64,000 bases of DNA from the NCBI RefSeq assembly GCF_021130785.1, contig NW_025776840.1, forward strand, positions 1-64,000. Reading direction: 5' to 3'. Below the pieces are notes generated by a model. It saw only the letters and a list, made by a program, of their open reading frames with translations, did not search any database and was not told where the DNA came from. The DNA comes from Homalodisca vitripennis. Its lineage: Eukaryota; Arthropoda; Insecta; Hemiptera; Cicadellidae. This document shows, in pieces, positions 1 through 12,226 of this stretch. A program made the position numbers and the translations under genes. Position 1 is the first letter of the stretch; each line of letters opens with the position of its first letter.

Positions 1-2586
1 ATTTATTTAATAAAAAATATAATATAGGATTTTGGTTTCCCCCCCCAGATTCAGATTGGTTCCTGGACTACCTTGTTTGAGCTTAGGCAGTAAAGAGTCA
101 AGCGGAGATCAAAAGGAATCGGAAAGATCCATTTCACTTAAAAAATGACTGTGGTTGATAGAAAAAAGAGTTAATAAGCATTAAAATACGAGGCATTTTT
201 ACAAAAATCTAACAAGACAAAAGATGATAAACTACTGATTCTCTCTCATGACTACAAACAAAATATCCCCCTACTCTCAACAAGTTGCCAACCAAAATCA
301 AGTCCAACTTATTATAGCCCGAACAAATTTATGTCCCTGAAACTTCACAGTTGTGAAGAGGTTCCACCAGCAGAGTCTATAGTTTTGATTGAAATTCGGA
401 ATGTGAACGTCATATTGCAGTGGACATGAGGACCCAAATTCAGTAGAGATTACAAGGAACACAAAATCGTCTTTCCTTGCCATTTTCTATACACTAACTC
501 TCTATTGAATAAGCGAGAATTACGAAATAAGTGCGCATACGTTTCCAACGGATGCGTCCGGAAAAAATAAAAAACTCCGCCATCATAAGCCATGGTTAAA
601 ACTATTGGCTGACAGTCATTTTGCTCTTGTACCCATATTCAATGTAAGTCGAAATAGGTTTATTCCTTAGTAAAGCTGGGACACAGTTTTTTCTTCCTTC
701 CTGACAGGGTCTTTGGTAAATGTAGAGGACAAGTTATTAGGAAATTGGGGAGTAATTACCAAATGCACAAGGAAAATTTACAAATATTAATCTCAGAAGT
801 TGCAACCGTGCAAGATTGGTCGGGCCAAAGACCTGCAATATCCTCGTTTTCAAGAAATGTGTACAATAGCACATTCCAAAGCCCCAACCAATCAATGGCA
901 TTTTAAAAATTTCGAAATATGTAAGGGGGCTTATGTAAAGATTTTTACCCGGAACAAAAAAAATCTCAAGGAAAACCATTTGATTACCGAGAAAAAATTT
1001 ACAGTGCGTGGAGAAATTCCTTAACTTAGCTGACTGTTGAAAAAGGCTATAGCTCCACACTTTCTTTTCTTGAATGGAGAAAACACTGCAAGAGGGAACA
1101 TTGTTCCACCAGCCCATAATAGAAAACATAAAACATTCTTAGTCAACGCTAAAAAAAAGGAATGATAGTGTTGAAAATAGTTCTTAGTTAAAACATTATG
1201 GAGAAAAATTGGTATACATCTGGAAGATCTAACAGTTCTTTGTTGTGGTTTTAAACGGAGCTACAAGCAAGCACACGAAGCCGAACATAGAAGAAAAATT
1301 ACTTAATAATAAATAAAAAAAGTGTTATATTATTTATTTTGTATTCTATATTTATGTAGGAGGAATTAAAAAACTTTTGTGCCACAAGTTTTACCTATTT
1401 TCAATACCTTTACTACTTAGGTTTATCTGCCTTTAGGTAAATCTGCCTTTGTTTTGACAGTAATCTATCTATAAAAACTAATACTAATCAAGAGACTAAA
1501 TTAAGAGCAAACTATTGAACTAAACCACAATTAAATTTTAGTTCTTTAATCAACAAAAACTAATACTTGGTAATAAAACATATTAATATTTTTGAGGATC
1601 AAATCTCTCTAATTCCATTTCGTTACAAGTAAAAACTCTCTAACTCCAGGTGTGTGTCAAAACTCTTTAACTCCAAATTTATTTTCTAATTTACAAGAAC
1701 ACAGTGTAAAATTTTATAATTTTATGTTATAAGAAAGTGTTTCAATGATTATTTTTTTATTAAAAAAAATCATTACTCTTATTCCAAACCATGGGTAACC
1801 ATCCAAAACAGTTTTTTTACGATTATTAAAAATTTCTTGATTGGAGTTAGTGAGTTTTGATTCCACACCCCTCTTATATTGAGTTATAAGTAATCGATTT
1901 GTAACAGATGGCACCTTTCTCTCAATGAAATCCGGTGAGGACAGTACTCAAAACCTGTCCTTATTTGAAATTCGAGGTATCGGTATCACCTACGGCACCT
2001 CTCTCACAGCAACTTCCTGTGATACATCGCCTAAAATTCTCTTTATATTAAATTAGAGCCTTTCTATAAAAAAGTATAGCTGATGTAACAATATGGTTAC
2101 ATATAACGAGACGGGTGAATGGAAACAATGCGAATCAATTGTATTAATAAGGATAAGAAACATTCTTTTTAAAACATTTTTTTATACGGTGAAAAAGACT
2201 AGTATATAATAAAAACTGAACCAACTATTAGCTTAAACTATTACACGAGAAATATTGTTTATAGAGTCAATGTTTACTACTATATAAAAATAATTCGATT
2301 TTGCAAGCTAAAAAGTAATGACGTGCTGTAGTGTTATGACAAGTAATAAGAAGAGTAATTAAACCATAAGTTATACGATTCCACAAATTTATAGTACGTG
2401 TAATTAATATTGCATTATGTGTAATGACACATTTTAAAGTATATAATAAATCTAATACAATAACGGTGTTTTAGTTTATTTTGCTTACCTAATCAAATAG
2501 GTATGTACAGGCAAATTATTCCGTATATCGAGTTTAACGATGATTTATATATTTTACTTTGTAAAATAGGATTGATTATTTCGAAA
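1..2586. other. AT-rich stretch with no supported gene
   Basis: I see no gene here. The short open frames on both strands lack recognisable motifs and have ordinary low-complexity composition. There are several A or T homopolymers and one C9-type run near position 42. This is probably intergenic or intronic insect DNA. Confidence 0.6.
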
Positions 2587-2590
2587 ACCT

Positions 2591-3424
2591 TGTACCGTTA
2601 TTACAGCACATATTTTGTAATTTATATGGAGCTAATACTTTATAAATTAAACAACTTTTCGGAAATACTTGGTTTATTCCGAAATTCCAAAGTTCACCCA
2701 AAAGTTTACAAAGTTTACAAACTTTTGATTCAATTTTATTCAAAAAATCACTCAATCAATCAAATCTAATTAAGAGTCTGATCAAAAGGTACTGAAATTA
2801 ACATTAAAACTAAAAATGTATACTTCTCCAAAAATGGTTTAAATTAACAAAACAAAATAAAAAGTTCCTCTTCTCAAAAATACTCAAAATTAATATAACA
2901 CAAAACTTGATATTTACTTTATCACCAAAATTTTAATTCACAAATACTTCAAAAATTTGAATTAAATTTTCAGACTCTGAAAGGATGGGAAACTTTAGAA
3001 ATTTTTAATACAGTATTATAAAATAAAAAGATATTAAACTATACGCTGGTACGGGACTTACTACTTTGAAGATTACGGAGGCAGATCGGATCTTAAAACG
3101 CACTAAAAAAAATTTTTAAATAATTTCAAATTGACTTTACCCACGAAAAAATAAATTACTCTAAATCCCAACTATTGGGTTAGAGAAAAAAACTTTCAGC
3201 TACTAAACTCGACCGCTACACGTACTCCTCAATCGCCAAGACTCGACTGAACACTTCTCTCCCTCTTCAGGCTTGCCGGGTCGGAACGTATCACCCGATA
3301 CGTCACTGACCGATCAGCTGATTGCCGGTCCAACTGAACAAACAATGTCCCCGCACCGCGTCTAGTTAATAAGAGCCTACTTCCTACCGCGATTCAGCAT
3401 AAATGAATTTGAACTATGGGTACA
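2591..3424. repeat. Left LTR
   Basis: This 834-bp repeat matches 5542-6370 along its full length. Most differences are one-base changes in A/T homopolymer length. The open frame at 2503-2769 that overlaps it is just repeat sequence, also seen in the right LTR, and is not a gene. Confidence 0.8.
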
Positions 3425-4030
3425 TATTTTTCCCTAGCCCGAAGCTGCAATCACGGTAGGAACCTAAACCTTTAAACACTCATCCCGGACTAAGTACAAT
3501 AATATCCCTCCACATGCACACTTTTAAATAACAATTCTTTTGTACTTATCACTACGTGGAGGCTGTGATGTGTAGTCCGAGGGGTGATGTGGTAGAAGGT
3601 GTCCGACGTCCAGTGTGGGTCCCCAGGTAGCCATCGCAGAGGGATGTGGTAGGTGAGGAGTAGAGGCAGGTAGCTTCTCCAATGATTGTGCGGCCGGTGC
3701 AGTGCGGCGGCCTCGTTGATCTCGTGGTTGGCTGGCTCTGGTTCGCTAATAGCACTGCTACCTGCTCCTCCAATCTAATAAACAATTTCAGCCAGCGAGG
3801 CATTGAGCTCTTGGAGGACATTCCTTTTACAAAATATTCCCTCCGTATAATTGTATGGCTGTCAGTCTTTCACGGTGTTTCTTATTGTACGCCTGCGCCA
3901 GTGTCACGAATGTAAACCATTACCAGATGTTGTTTAATTACAATACAATCAATTTACAGGGATTACAATGGCACAATAATCAATTGTTTACACACAATAA
4001 ACCTCATATAGTGATAAAAAAAACAATATT

Positions 4031-4199
4031 ACCCGGTCCTTCTACATTTGAAGGAACAGGAAAGAAATATCACTATTAATACAACTCATTGTATACCAAA
4101 AAATATTACCCTGTCCTTCTCTATTGGAAGGAACAGGGAACAACAACACCAACAACATTACCAAAATTACCCTGTCCTTCTACATTTGAAGGAACAGGG
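4031..4199. repeat. Three copies of a ~30-bp hairpin repeat
   Basis: Copies lie at 4031-4060, 4108-4138 and 4169-4199. Each reads CCTGTCCTTC, a 7-nt loop region, then GAAGGAACAGG. The two halves are complementary with one bulged base, so each copy can fold into a stem of about 10 bp. The loops differ (TACATTT against CTATTG) while the stems are kept. They sit inside the LTR element. Their role is unknown. Confidence 0.75.
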
Positions 4200-4850
4200 A
4201 AGAAATATAATCTCATGATATATCACAATACCTCTGTGTATTAATTTCATACACCATTAATGCCATTCATTGTCCCTGAAAATTACATGGTTTACAACAA
4301 CACTCCTATCACACAACATTACACTGGCATTTTATAATTATGACTTCTCATCTTAGGCCATACAATTTCTGAAATAAAAACGTCGAGTTACATCACCCTT
4401 TTATTATTCCAATATTTATTTGTATTATTATAATAAACTACTGGACTCATCATACTTAACTTGTTTTGTGTTTTGGGCCAAATTTAATACATAATTATAT
4501 AATCAATTCTTGAAGTTTAATTTGGGAAATAAAGTTATATTGCCAATTTTATTGTTTTAGACCCATCTTCAATTCCTTTTCGGACAATATAATTGTCCTG
4601 AAAATAAAACATACTGACCTTTGCGCGGGGGAGTTAATGTTTATTGAGTTCTAAAATTTCACATTTTTGTATTTAAATATTTAATTTAGAAATATGCATC
4701 TTAAAAAAAAAGAAAACAAACTATCGTTATTTTAAAGCAAAAAACACATTTTACCAGGATCAATATTTCCTTGTTATTTCCGATAAGCATTTAACATGAA
4801 AATATTCAATCATATTTCCCAGTCCTATCTTTACTGCCGTGTCATAAACT

Positions 4851-4916
4851 CTTTTCACTTATCGGGCCCACTTATTTTCACTTATCAGAGTCAATTCGCT
4901 TTCACTTATCGGGTTC
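4851..4916. repeat. Short degenerate tandem repeat (TTTTCACTTATCGGG)
   Basis: Three imperfect copies of a ~15-bp word containing TTCACTTATC lie in about 65 bp inside the LTR element. I see no coding meaning. Confidence 0.6.
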
Positions 4917-5379
4917 ACTTGTAATAAAACTTTACAATATCGGACTCTACAAAACAAATCCTTTTTTACAAGGGGCTGGGCTATTGTGGCTTGGGCACAT
5001 CCAGACCTTTTTAAAATGTACACAGGAAAACTCTCAAACAATATTCCTATCTCCTGCTCTCATTGTTTATTGACCTTTCATAACCATAATTATTTTTATA
5101 ACCCCCTTTCAGATTACAAGCCCTGTCCCTAATATTAAATTTCAAAGTGGACCTTCACATTTTTCAAAGTTTTCTTACGGTGTCGTTTTTTAAAAAGCAT
5201 TTCCGTCCCCTAAAATTTATTTAAAATATAATTCCTTTTTGAGCAACAGATCCACATGTGCTAGCTCCATTTTTTATTTTAAAATAATTTTCTTAAAATA
5301 AAATCAAATATTCCAAACTGACAATATTATTTCTAAGTCCTCAGTCTTACACACTACACAAAATTATGCAGGTTTATAC

Positions 5380-5475
5380 ACAATGTTCAAGTTCATACAA
5401 GTCTTATACAAGTCTTATACAAGTTACACACACTTACAGGTATCAGACAAGTTTTATACCAGTTTACAAGTTCTT
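5380..5475. repeat. ACAAGT(C/T)TTAT-type simple repeat
   Basis: A run of related words such as TACAAGTCTTATACAAG is repeated about seven times with variation. It is a low-complexity tandem repeat inside the LTR element. Confidence 0.6.
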
Positions 5476-5541
5476 TCCTGTAAATAACCTTGTTGTACAA
5501 GTTTATGCTCAAAAAGAAAAAAAGCAGATTGGCGCAATTTA

Positions 5542-6370
5542 TGTACCGTTTATTACAGCACATATTTTTTGTAATTTATATGGAGCTAATACTTTATAAA
5601 ATTAAACAACTTTTTCGGAAATACTTGGTTTATTCCGAAATTCAAGTTCACCCAACAAAAGTTTACAAAGTTTACAAACTTTTGATTCAATTTTATTCAA
5701 AAAATCACTCAATCAATCAAATCTAAATTAAGAGTCTGATCAAAAGGTACTGAAATTAAAATTAAACTAAAAATGTATACTTCTCCAAAAATGGTTTAAA
5801 TTAACAAAACAAAATAAAAGTTCTCTTCTCAAAATACTCAAAATTAATATAACACAAAACTTGATATTTACTTTATCACCAAAATTTAATTCACAAAACT
5901 TCAAAAATTTGAATTAAATTTTCAGACTCTGAAAGATGGGAAAACTTTAGAAATTTTTAATACAGTATTAATAAAATAAAAGATATTAACTATACGCTGG
6001 TACGGGACTTACTACTTTGAAGATTACGGAGGCAGATCGGATCTTAAAACGCACTAAAAATTTTAAATAATTCAAATTGACTTTACCCACGAAAAATAAA
6101 TTACTCTAAATCCCAACTATTGGGTTAGAGAAAAAAAACTTCAGCTACTAACTCGACCGCTACACGTACTCCTCAATCGCCAAGACTCGACTGAACACTT
6201 CTCTCCCTCTTCTTCAGGCTTGCCGGGTCGGAACGTATCACCCGATACGTCACTGACCGATCAGCTGATTGCCGGTCCAACTGAACAAACAATGTCCCCG
6301 AACCGCGTCTAGTTAATAAGAGCCTACTTCCTACCGCGATTCAGCATAAATGAATTTGAACTATGGTACA
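5542..6370. repeat. Right LTR
   Basis: This 829-bp partner of the left LTR ends GGTACA and is followed by ACCT, the copy of the 4-bp target duplication. The high similarity of the two LTRs suggests a fairly recent insertion. Confidence 0.8.
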
Positions 6371-6374
6371 ACCT

Positions 6375-9300
6375 TTATAACGGATTTATGGTTTAACTAT
6401 TATGGTAAGGGAAAATTGTAAACAGATTTTTATACAAAATGAGAATAGTGTCTTCAAGTTCAAACGTGTGACATAGTAACACATTTAAGCAACAAGATAT
6501 CTAAATACAATCATCAATAGATTTTTAAATTTTACGTGAAATTTTATTTCTACACAGATATGCCATAGTTTTGATGATTGTGTATATCCATCTATGGGGT
6601 TTACTTGAAGGCAATATTACTCATAGGAGCCGGTATAAATTCTCTTTCTCTCTACCTGGGAGTTGTAAACTATTACTTTTTATGCAGTTTGGCCCTATCT
6701 ATTGCAGTTAAATCTCGGTAATTAAATAAGCTAACACACTTAAAACTTTACAGGCAACTTCAGCAAAGTCTGTTGCGTGACAAATGTACCGCTATCTTGC
6801 GCTATGAAAATATCAGTTTAACTAGAATAAGGATTTTAGAGGTGTTTTCGGAATGTAGGGAGAGTTGCCCTAAAATCACGTCAGTGACACAGAGGTTAGC
6901 TGGTGCCTTGTGTTCTTCTACGTAATATAGACCCCACGTAGGCTTACGTGGCTTCTCAAGTGTTTTCACATGTAATACACTTCACCAACCTCCTTGTTAC
7001 TTTTTATTTTATGAAAAAACATTTTTAATTTAGTACAGTTTCTTCTAATGCTAACATTCTTAAAACGTAATTAACAATACATATACTTGTCTGTCTTAAA
7101 ATCGATCATCATTGTTTTCACAATAATAGGACTTTGAATAAATTTTCCTCGTAGTTTATCTTTCCTCATTAAGACCTAAATCACACTAGTTGTATATTCC
7201 ATAAAATTAGTCTGAGAAGTAAAATTTAAAGGTTGCAATAAAATTAAGTTAAACATATTTGGTATATTTAACTGATTACAGTTACAGTTCCAAATTGCAT
7301 TAAATAAATATATTTTGCATTTTGTATAGATTTGATCGGAGTATTAGTGATTAGAGGGTTTATATCAAGTAAATAAATAATAACTAATATGATTCACGAT
7401 ACGATCAGAATTGGTATACGGCTGCCTGTGTGCTGTATCATCCAAATGAAAACTCTGAATACAAATCACAATATTTAACCTCCTATTTACATTGGCTTAC
7501 TCGAAAAAAAAATTAATGCATCAATAAATAAATTTATGTTTTATTTATTTAACAATTACGAGTAATTTTAAATATATTTAGTAACTGTTTTCTTTTATGT
7601 ATTGACTAGAATGTTTATATATTTATTAGACAAAGACCGGAGCATTTCCTTTTGTCCTAAATGCAGACTGGTGATTTCTCAGTAATGAGTAATGAGATTG
7701 AGTAGTATTATGTAAATGTGTAAAACCTGTTGCAAACTGTATAGTAGCAAACCTGTATAGGGCAATATCACCGTACCTATAATACTGAATCGTATACTTG
7801 TTTGATTCTCCCGCCAAATAGAATAATAGTTTATGATAGCAACAATAACAATCGTATTTGATTCTTTGAAAAATTCATCAAATTTATAGTATCATCATAC
7901 AGGTACAATCATCTTATTTAAATTTAAAAAGTTCAAATTATAATAGAAAATTATTTTTATGCTGTTATTAAAAAAAATAATTTAAGTTTGTTTCAATGCA
8001 GTTGCATAAAAATTATATATGAAAAATAGCTCTTCATATTATGCAATTAATTGTACTATAAGTTCAAAGACTAACAATGGAATTTGTTATATTTAAGTAC
8101 GATCAAGTAAACACTGCACAACGTTTCAAATCTCTAAGACATTACTGTCAAGTATTATGTCACAAAAGGAAAGGAGACACACAGTTCCTGCTCTTTGTGT
8201 TGGTGATCTCCAAATCAATTGGATCTGCTTTGACCCAAGAAGAACCTATATAACAACGTTTCAAGTATCTTTCTATGATCTTTCTATCAAGAATTATTGC
8301 ATAAATAGACGGACTACTGGACAGAAAACAAGATTATCAAGCCCCTAATTAACAAATAAAAAATTGAATAAGGTAACACGGAAAATGTTTAAAAATGTCA
8401 GATGTATGTAATGATTGGGAATATTAATAGATTAAGTAATAAAAAAAATTTGTTTAAATGAAAATGTTTTACAAAATGCCTAAAATGATGGACCCTTCTT
8501 AGACATGCTCTAACTGTTATCTTTTAGTAGTTTACTGTATTTACCAAGTTAAATTTTATGTTTTGCTGTGCTTCATCTCAATCTGTGCCACTACCTTCTA
8601 GTTAATAAACAATAAAAACTATTAAAAATTTTAAATTGACTTTAATAGTTTGTTGTGGTAATAAATCATTTTTTATGATAAAATAATTTAACACAGTTAG
8701 TAATGGTTACAAATAGGTTCATATTTATCAAATATTATTTACTCGTATGTGCGTATGTAAATTACCAAATACTATTGATAATAAATTTCTACTAAAAAAT
8801 TAAAAAATGCTTATAAAATTCCAACTTTATTCTTCCTATAAAGAAATGGAAAGTTAAATCTAAATAACGTGTAAATTATCTGAACAAATAATAATAAATT
8901 AAAACTGTGTTTTATATGGTAACTTTTTATGTTTAAAAAATTAATTCCAGTAGAAATTATACTTATATGATATAATTATTTTCACTGATGTATTATCATA
9001 TATAGGCTGTTAATACTAAACTGGAATAGCATTGCGCGTTTATCAAGACCGGAACTGAAATATCTCTATTTCCGGTAAAGTAGTTTTCAAGTTGATACAA
9101 TCATTTCCTTTCTGAATACAACCTCAGACGTTTATTATTGTACTCAGATATACAACTAATAAGCCTGTTAGACCTTTCTTTATAAACAATCCGCTGTAAA
9201 GCCAGTATAAACTGTAAACTATATTTACAACAAGACTGTTTTAATCTAATATTTTGAATCATTTTATACAAAAATACTGTACTTTAGAGCTGTGGAGTAT

Positions 9301-9857
9301 AAAGTGATGATGATGTTTAATTTTTATAAATTTGATACATAATTTATAAACCTGTAAAACGGTAAACATAACACTAATTCCAATAGAAAATACGTGTTTA
9401 TCGTTCGCTTCAAGAAGAAATGATAAATTGCAATTTATCTTTATATACTTAGACTAACTTAAAGTAATATTAATTCATTCCCATCAAAATTTTATCCCTC
9501 CTGTAGTTTAAAAAAATTACGGTAAAAAATAGTACTTTCTACATTTAAATTTGCTTATTTTAAATATTTTTAAGGGATTATTTCAAAGCTATCAATATTT
9601 TTAGTGATTATACTACAAGTTATTATTAAAGGAAATGGTTTAAATAACATCTGGAGACATTTTTCGACTAATAATGAAGCTTTATTAATTTTGTTATTGA
9701 CATAAAATCTTCATCATGAAACCTTATTTAAATTCAAACAATGTGTTTTCATATGAAGCAAAAAATTAAGGTAGTAATTTTAAAGAAAGCCTAACAAAAT
9801 AAACAACGTTTCTAATCAGGTGTAATATTTTTTATTTAAGAATGTTTAGAATTTCAA
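6375..9857. other. AT-rich stretch with no supported gene
   Basis: I see no gene or repeat family here. A short GC-richer patch at about 6840-6975 shows no coding signature. The small open frames (for example 7626-7817 minus and 8157-8348 plus) have no motif and look like chance. Confidence 0.5.

Positions 9858-9913
<56 letters not shown>
9858..9913. repeat. (AT)n microsatellite
   Basis: About 56 bp of AT dinucleotides with one slip to AATA. It directly precedes a Penelope-type motif. Confidence 0.9.
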
Positions 9914-9961
9914 TAATCTTCAATAAGAATTCTTCAATTATTGTAATAAACATTTTCTATA

Positions 9962-9983
9962 TTTCGGCTTAAGCCGTCTTCAG
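9962..9983 (-). other. Penelope-type CTGAAGA...GAAA motif
   Basis: On the minus strand this reads CTGAAGA, then CGGCTTAAGCC, then GAAA. GGC/GCC can pair around a TTAA loop. The layout CTGANGA - stem - GAAA is the conserved core of hammerhead ribozymes, which are known in Penelope-like retroelements. One extra base lies between CTGAAGA and the stem compared with the canonical core. The same arrangement recurs at 24642-24674, 25393-25425 and, degenerately, 39764-39796. No reverse transcriptase is nearby, so this would be a truncated copy. Confidence 0.45.
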
Positions 9984-10288
9984 GAAATTACAAAAATTAT
10001 ATAAATAGGGCTATAAGAACAGAATAAACATAAAACATCAACACAGAAAATGAAAAATAAGAATGAATTATTGTACAATGGTGAACATATGATTTAATTT
10101 TATAAATTCACTTTGTTGACTAAGTCACCTTAAATTTAATCCACTTGGAAATTTTGATTTAGTGACGAGTTGATGGGCTTGTTCCATGGTTCTCAGACTG
10201 TGTGTACTTAAATTTTGTGATATTTTTCTAATTGGTTTCACTGAAAATGTTTCTTCAAAATTTAAATTATGTATTAAGCCATGTGCCA

Positions 10289-10324
10289 TATATATATATA
10301 TAAATTTATATATATATATATATA
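10289..10324. repeat. (TA)n microsatellite
   Basis: About 36 bp of TA dinucleotides with one interruption (TAAATTTA). The minus open frame running across it is a low-complexity artefact. Confidence 0.85.
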
Positions 10325-10910
10325 AACAATCCATATATAAATGATATGTAAACGCTGTGAAGATGGATGAAAATTTGAAGAAGAATATCACAGTTTCAAT
10401 TATGGTCATACGAGTGCACGTATAGTAGTAAAAATTTTTATTAATTTAATGTTAGTTCTGGTTCTATATTTAGGTTTATACGATAAAATATTACTTTTAA
10501 ATAAAGAAGTGAAGACTGATATGTTATTTATAAAAATAATATTATTAAAAATTTTCAAATATGTAAAAACTTGTAGTTATACAAAAGTAAAAGTTATACG
10601 ATAGTTAATTCTTGTTTATGACGTGTGCACTAGACGTGATGTCGGGTAAAAATTATACAGGCCAACTTTTGACCATAATATTATTGAAGACAACGTAATT
10701 ATTATTATTATTTGTAATGAATTTGAAAAAAATTTTAACAAGGTATTTGTTTTGTTAAAAACTATATTACTGGAGAACGTGAATCAACAAACCTAAATAA
10801 CATATTCTGTACTTTAAATTGCATTACGCTATAGTAAAGAGAAAGTCATTACTGATAGATACATTACCGTCACAGTGTGTTGCCGCAGGCACAGGTAACC
10901 TACTGCAGTA
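10325..10910. other. AT-rich stretch with no supported gene
   Basis: I see nothing specific between the TA repeat and the start of the minisatellite. Confidence 0.5.
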
Positions 10911-11291
10911 TTTACAGCTAGTCGCCCGTCCGCTATACTGTACTTGCATACACAACTAGTCCGGTGTGGGAGTCTGCCGCACCCGGCCCGCAGCAGGTCA
11001 TTTGGTCTAGAGCTGGAGCATGTATATTACAGCTAGTCGCCCACCCTCTATACTGTACTTGCATACACAACTAGTTCGGTGTAGGGAGTCTGTCGCACCC
11101 GGCCCGCAGCGGGTCATTTGGTCTAGAGCTGGAGCATGTATATTAGAGCAAGTCGCCCGTCCGCTATACTGTGATTGCATACACAACTAGTCCGGTGTGG
11201 GAGTCTGCCGCACGCGGCCCTCAACGTGTCATTTGACCCAGAGCTGGAGCATGTATATTACAGCTTGTCGCCCGCCCTTTATACTGTACTT
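10911..11291. repeat. ~116-bp minisatellite, left part
   Basis: Units start at about 10911, 11027, 11143 and 11258 with the word TTACAGCTAGTCGCCC or a close variant. Each contains TACTTGCATACACAACTAGT, a GC-rich CCGCACCCGGCCCGCAGC segment and GAGCTGGAGCATGTATAT. The unit is far more GC-rich than its surroundings. The array stops abruptly at TATACTGTACTT (11291), where the LINE begins, and resumes at 16727 in the same phase of the unit, so it was one array before the insertion. Confidence 0.85.
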
Positions 11292-11609
11292 CTATACTGT
11301 ACTCTATACTGGGGTTGGTAGGCCTGGTCCTACACTACAAACAGTGGGTTATATCGTTCCGTGATAAAATTTAATTTTAAACGGTTTTTATCCAATTCGT
11401 GATTAATGTTTTGGACGTGACAGATGTAGTTGACCTGGCCGTACGTTTAGTAAATAGAAACAGCTAATTTTATACTGTAAGTAGACACGAACTCCAAAAA
11501 TAACCAAACAATTAACTAACAAGGACTGACGTGTCTACTGCAATACCCTATTTGACGTTGTCACGGAGCGCCGCACATTATCAGACACGAGTGATAAGCT
11601 TACTTATCA

Positions 11610-11684
11610 GCTCTGCTGGGGGTAATCGGTAGCGTACAATATTCTGGAGTCGAAGATTCTAGGTTCAAATCTCGCTTCCATCAG
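11610..11684 (+). promoter_or_regulatory. tRNA-like module in the LINE leader (possible pol III A/B boxes)
   Basis: GGTAATCGGTAGCG (11621-11634) resembles a tRNA D-arm/A box and GGTTCAAATCT (11662-11672) matches the B-box pattern GGTTCRANYCC except at the last base. They lie 28 nt apart in the correct order. The T-stem and acceptor pairings are poor, so this is not a functional tRNA gene. It may be a tRNA-derived (SINE-like) remnant or an internal promoter co-opted by the LINE. Confidence 0.4.
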
Positions 11685-11845
11685 TTTATATTTTTGCTGC
11701 TAATAGATCTTTTGTAAATATTGTAAATAATTTTGTTTTACATTTTAGTTAAATTATAGCTTTATTATTGAATAAGCATTGACATTAATATTGACATTAA
11801 TTTATTAAGAAATTGTTTTAGTATTTAAAACTTTTAATTGTGAAA

Positions 11846-12226
11846 ATGGACTTTACAGTTGTAAAAACAACCGCGGGCAAACCATGCATTTTATTTAAAG
11901 ATTTCAAATATAGACAGCGAAGAACTCTAAAATCAGGGGATATAAACTGGTGCTGTCTGACTGGCAAGAACTGTGGTGCGTCTATAAAAATGGATGCGAA
12001 TTTGACTCGACTGTCAATTGTTAATGAGAAACACACAGGAGCGCATGCCGTCACTATGCGACAGATGAAATCTCCGGGCCCCGCGCAGTCAACTTCCTCG
12101 TCCACTCTATCTCCAGCGACCTGCTCCACACCTAGCAGTGTTCCTCTTCACAATGTCGTCTGCGACTGCGAACTTCTCGCCTCACACTTCCGCGGCGTCC
12201 ACACCTTCGTCTGCTGCTGCTCCTAG
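11846..12226 (+). pseudogene. LINE ORF1, N-terminal FLYWCH zinc-finger segment
   Basis: The ATG at 11846 (reading M-D-F-T-V-V) opens a frame whose first 70 residues fit a FLYWCH zinc finger. Phe3, Leu16 and Tyr22 lead to Trp35-Cys36, then Cys43, then His63 and His67 as the zinc ligands. FLYWCH domains bind DNA or protein and occur in transposon-derived and chromatin-associated proteins, so here it could provide nucleic-acid binding for the LINE RNP. After the finger the chain becomes Ser/Thr/Pro-rich. The sensible reading then moves to another frame near 12130-12160, and the remaining codons to 12226 are out-of-frame sequence. An equally placed domain in other CR1-like elements is usually a PHD or CCHC finger, so this combination is notable. 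The FLYWCH assignment rests on ligand spacing that I read by eye. Confidence 0.65.

Larger units (their letters stand above)
3425..5541. other. Non-coding interior of the LTR element
   Basis: These 2.1 kb between the LTRs hold no recognisable retroviral or retrotransposon domain on either strand. The best open frame (minus, 3552-3821, 89 codons, in a locally GC-richer patch) has no motif I know and could be a remnant or chance. Small internal repeats are listed separately. An A/G-rich run (about 5510-5524) lies some 18 bp before the right LTR and could be a displaced polypurine tract. Confidence 0.5.
2591..6370. mobile_element. Non-autonomous LTR retrotransposon with both LTRs
   Basis: Two near-identical direct repeats of about 830 bp (2591-3424 and 5542-6370) bracket 2.1 kb of non-coding DNA. 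Each repeat starts TGTACCG and ends GGTACA, so the termini are TG...CA and form a 6-bp inverted repeat, as expected for LTRs. The 4 bp before the left LTR (ACCT, 2587-2590) recur directly after the right LTR (6371-6374), a target-site duplication of the length used by many Ty3/gypsy elements. No gag, protease, reverse transcriptase or integrase motif is readable inside, so this is a LARD/TRIM-type element that would need enzymes from elsewhere. Orientation is uncertain. A pyrimidine-rich stretch directly after the left LTR would be a polypurine tract on the minus strand, hinting at minus orientation. I saw no clear tRNA primer site. Confidence 0.8.

Noticed and set aside
2503..2769. Open frame shared with 5490-5726
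   Set aside because: It is LTR sequence present in both repeats, AT-rich and without any domain. The shared peptide follows from the repeat, not from selection.
3552..3915. Overlapping open frames on both strands in a GC-richer patch
   Set aside because: They lie in the LTR element interior, have no gag or pol motif and shadow each other. Kept only as a note in the interior entry.
11610..11684. A genuine tRNA gene
   Set aside because: The A and B boxes are plausible but the T stem and acceptor stem do not pair, and the anticodon arm is not convincing. Listed only as tRNA-like.
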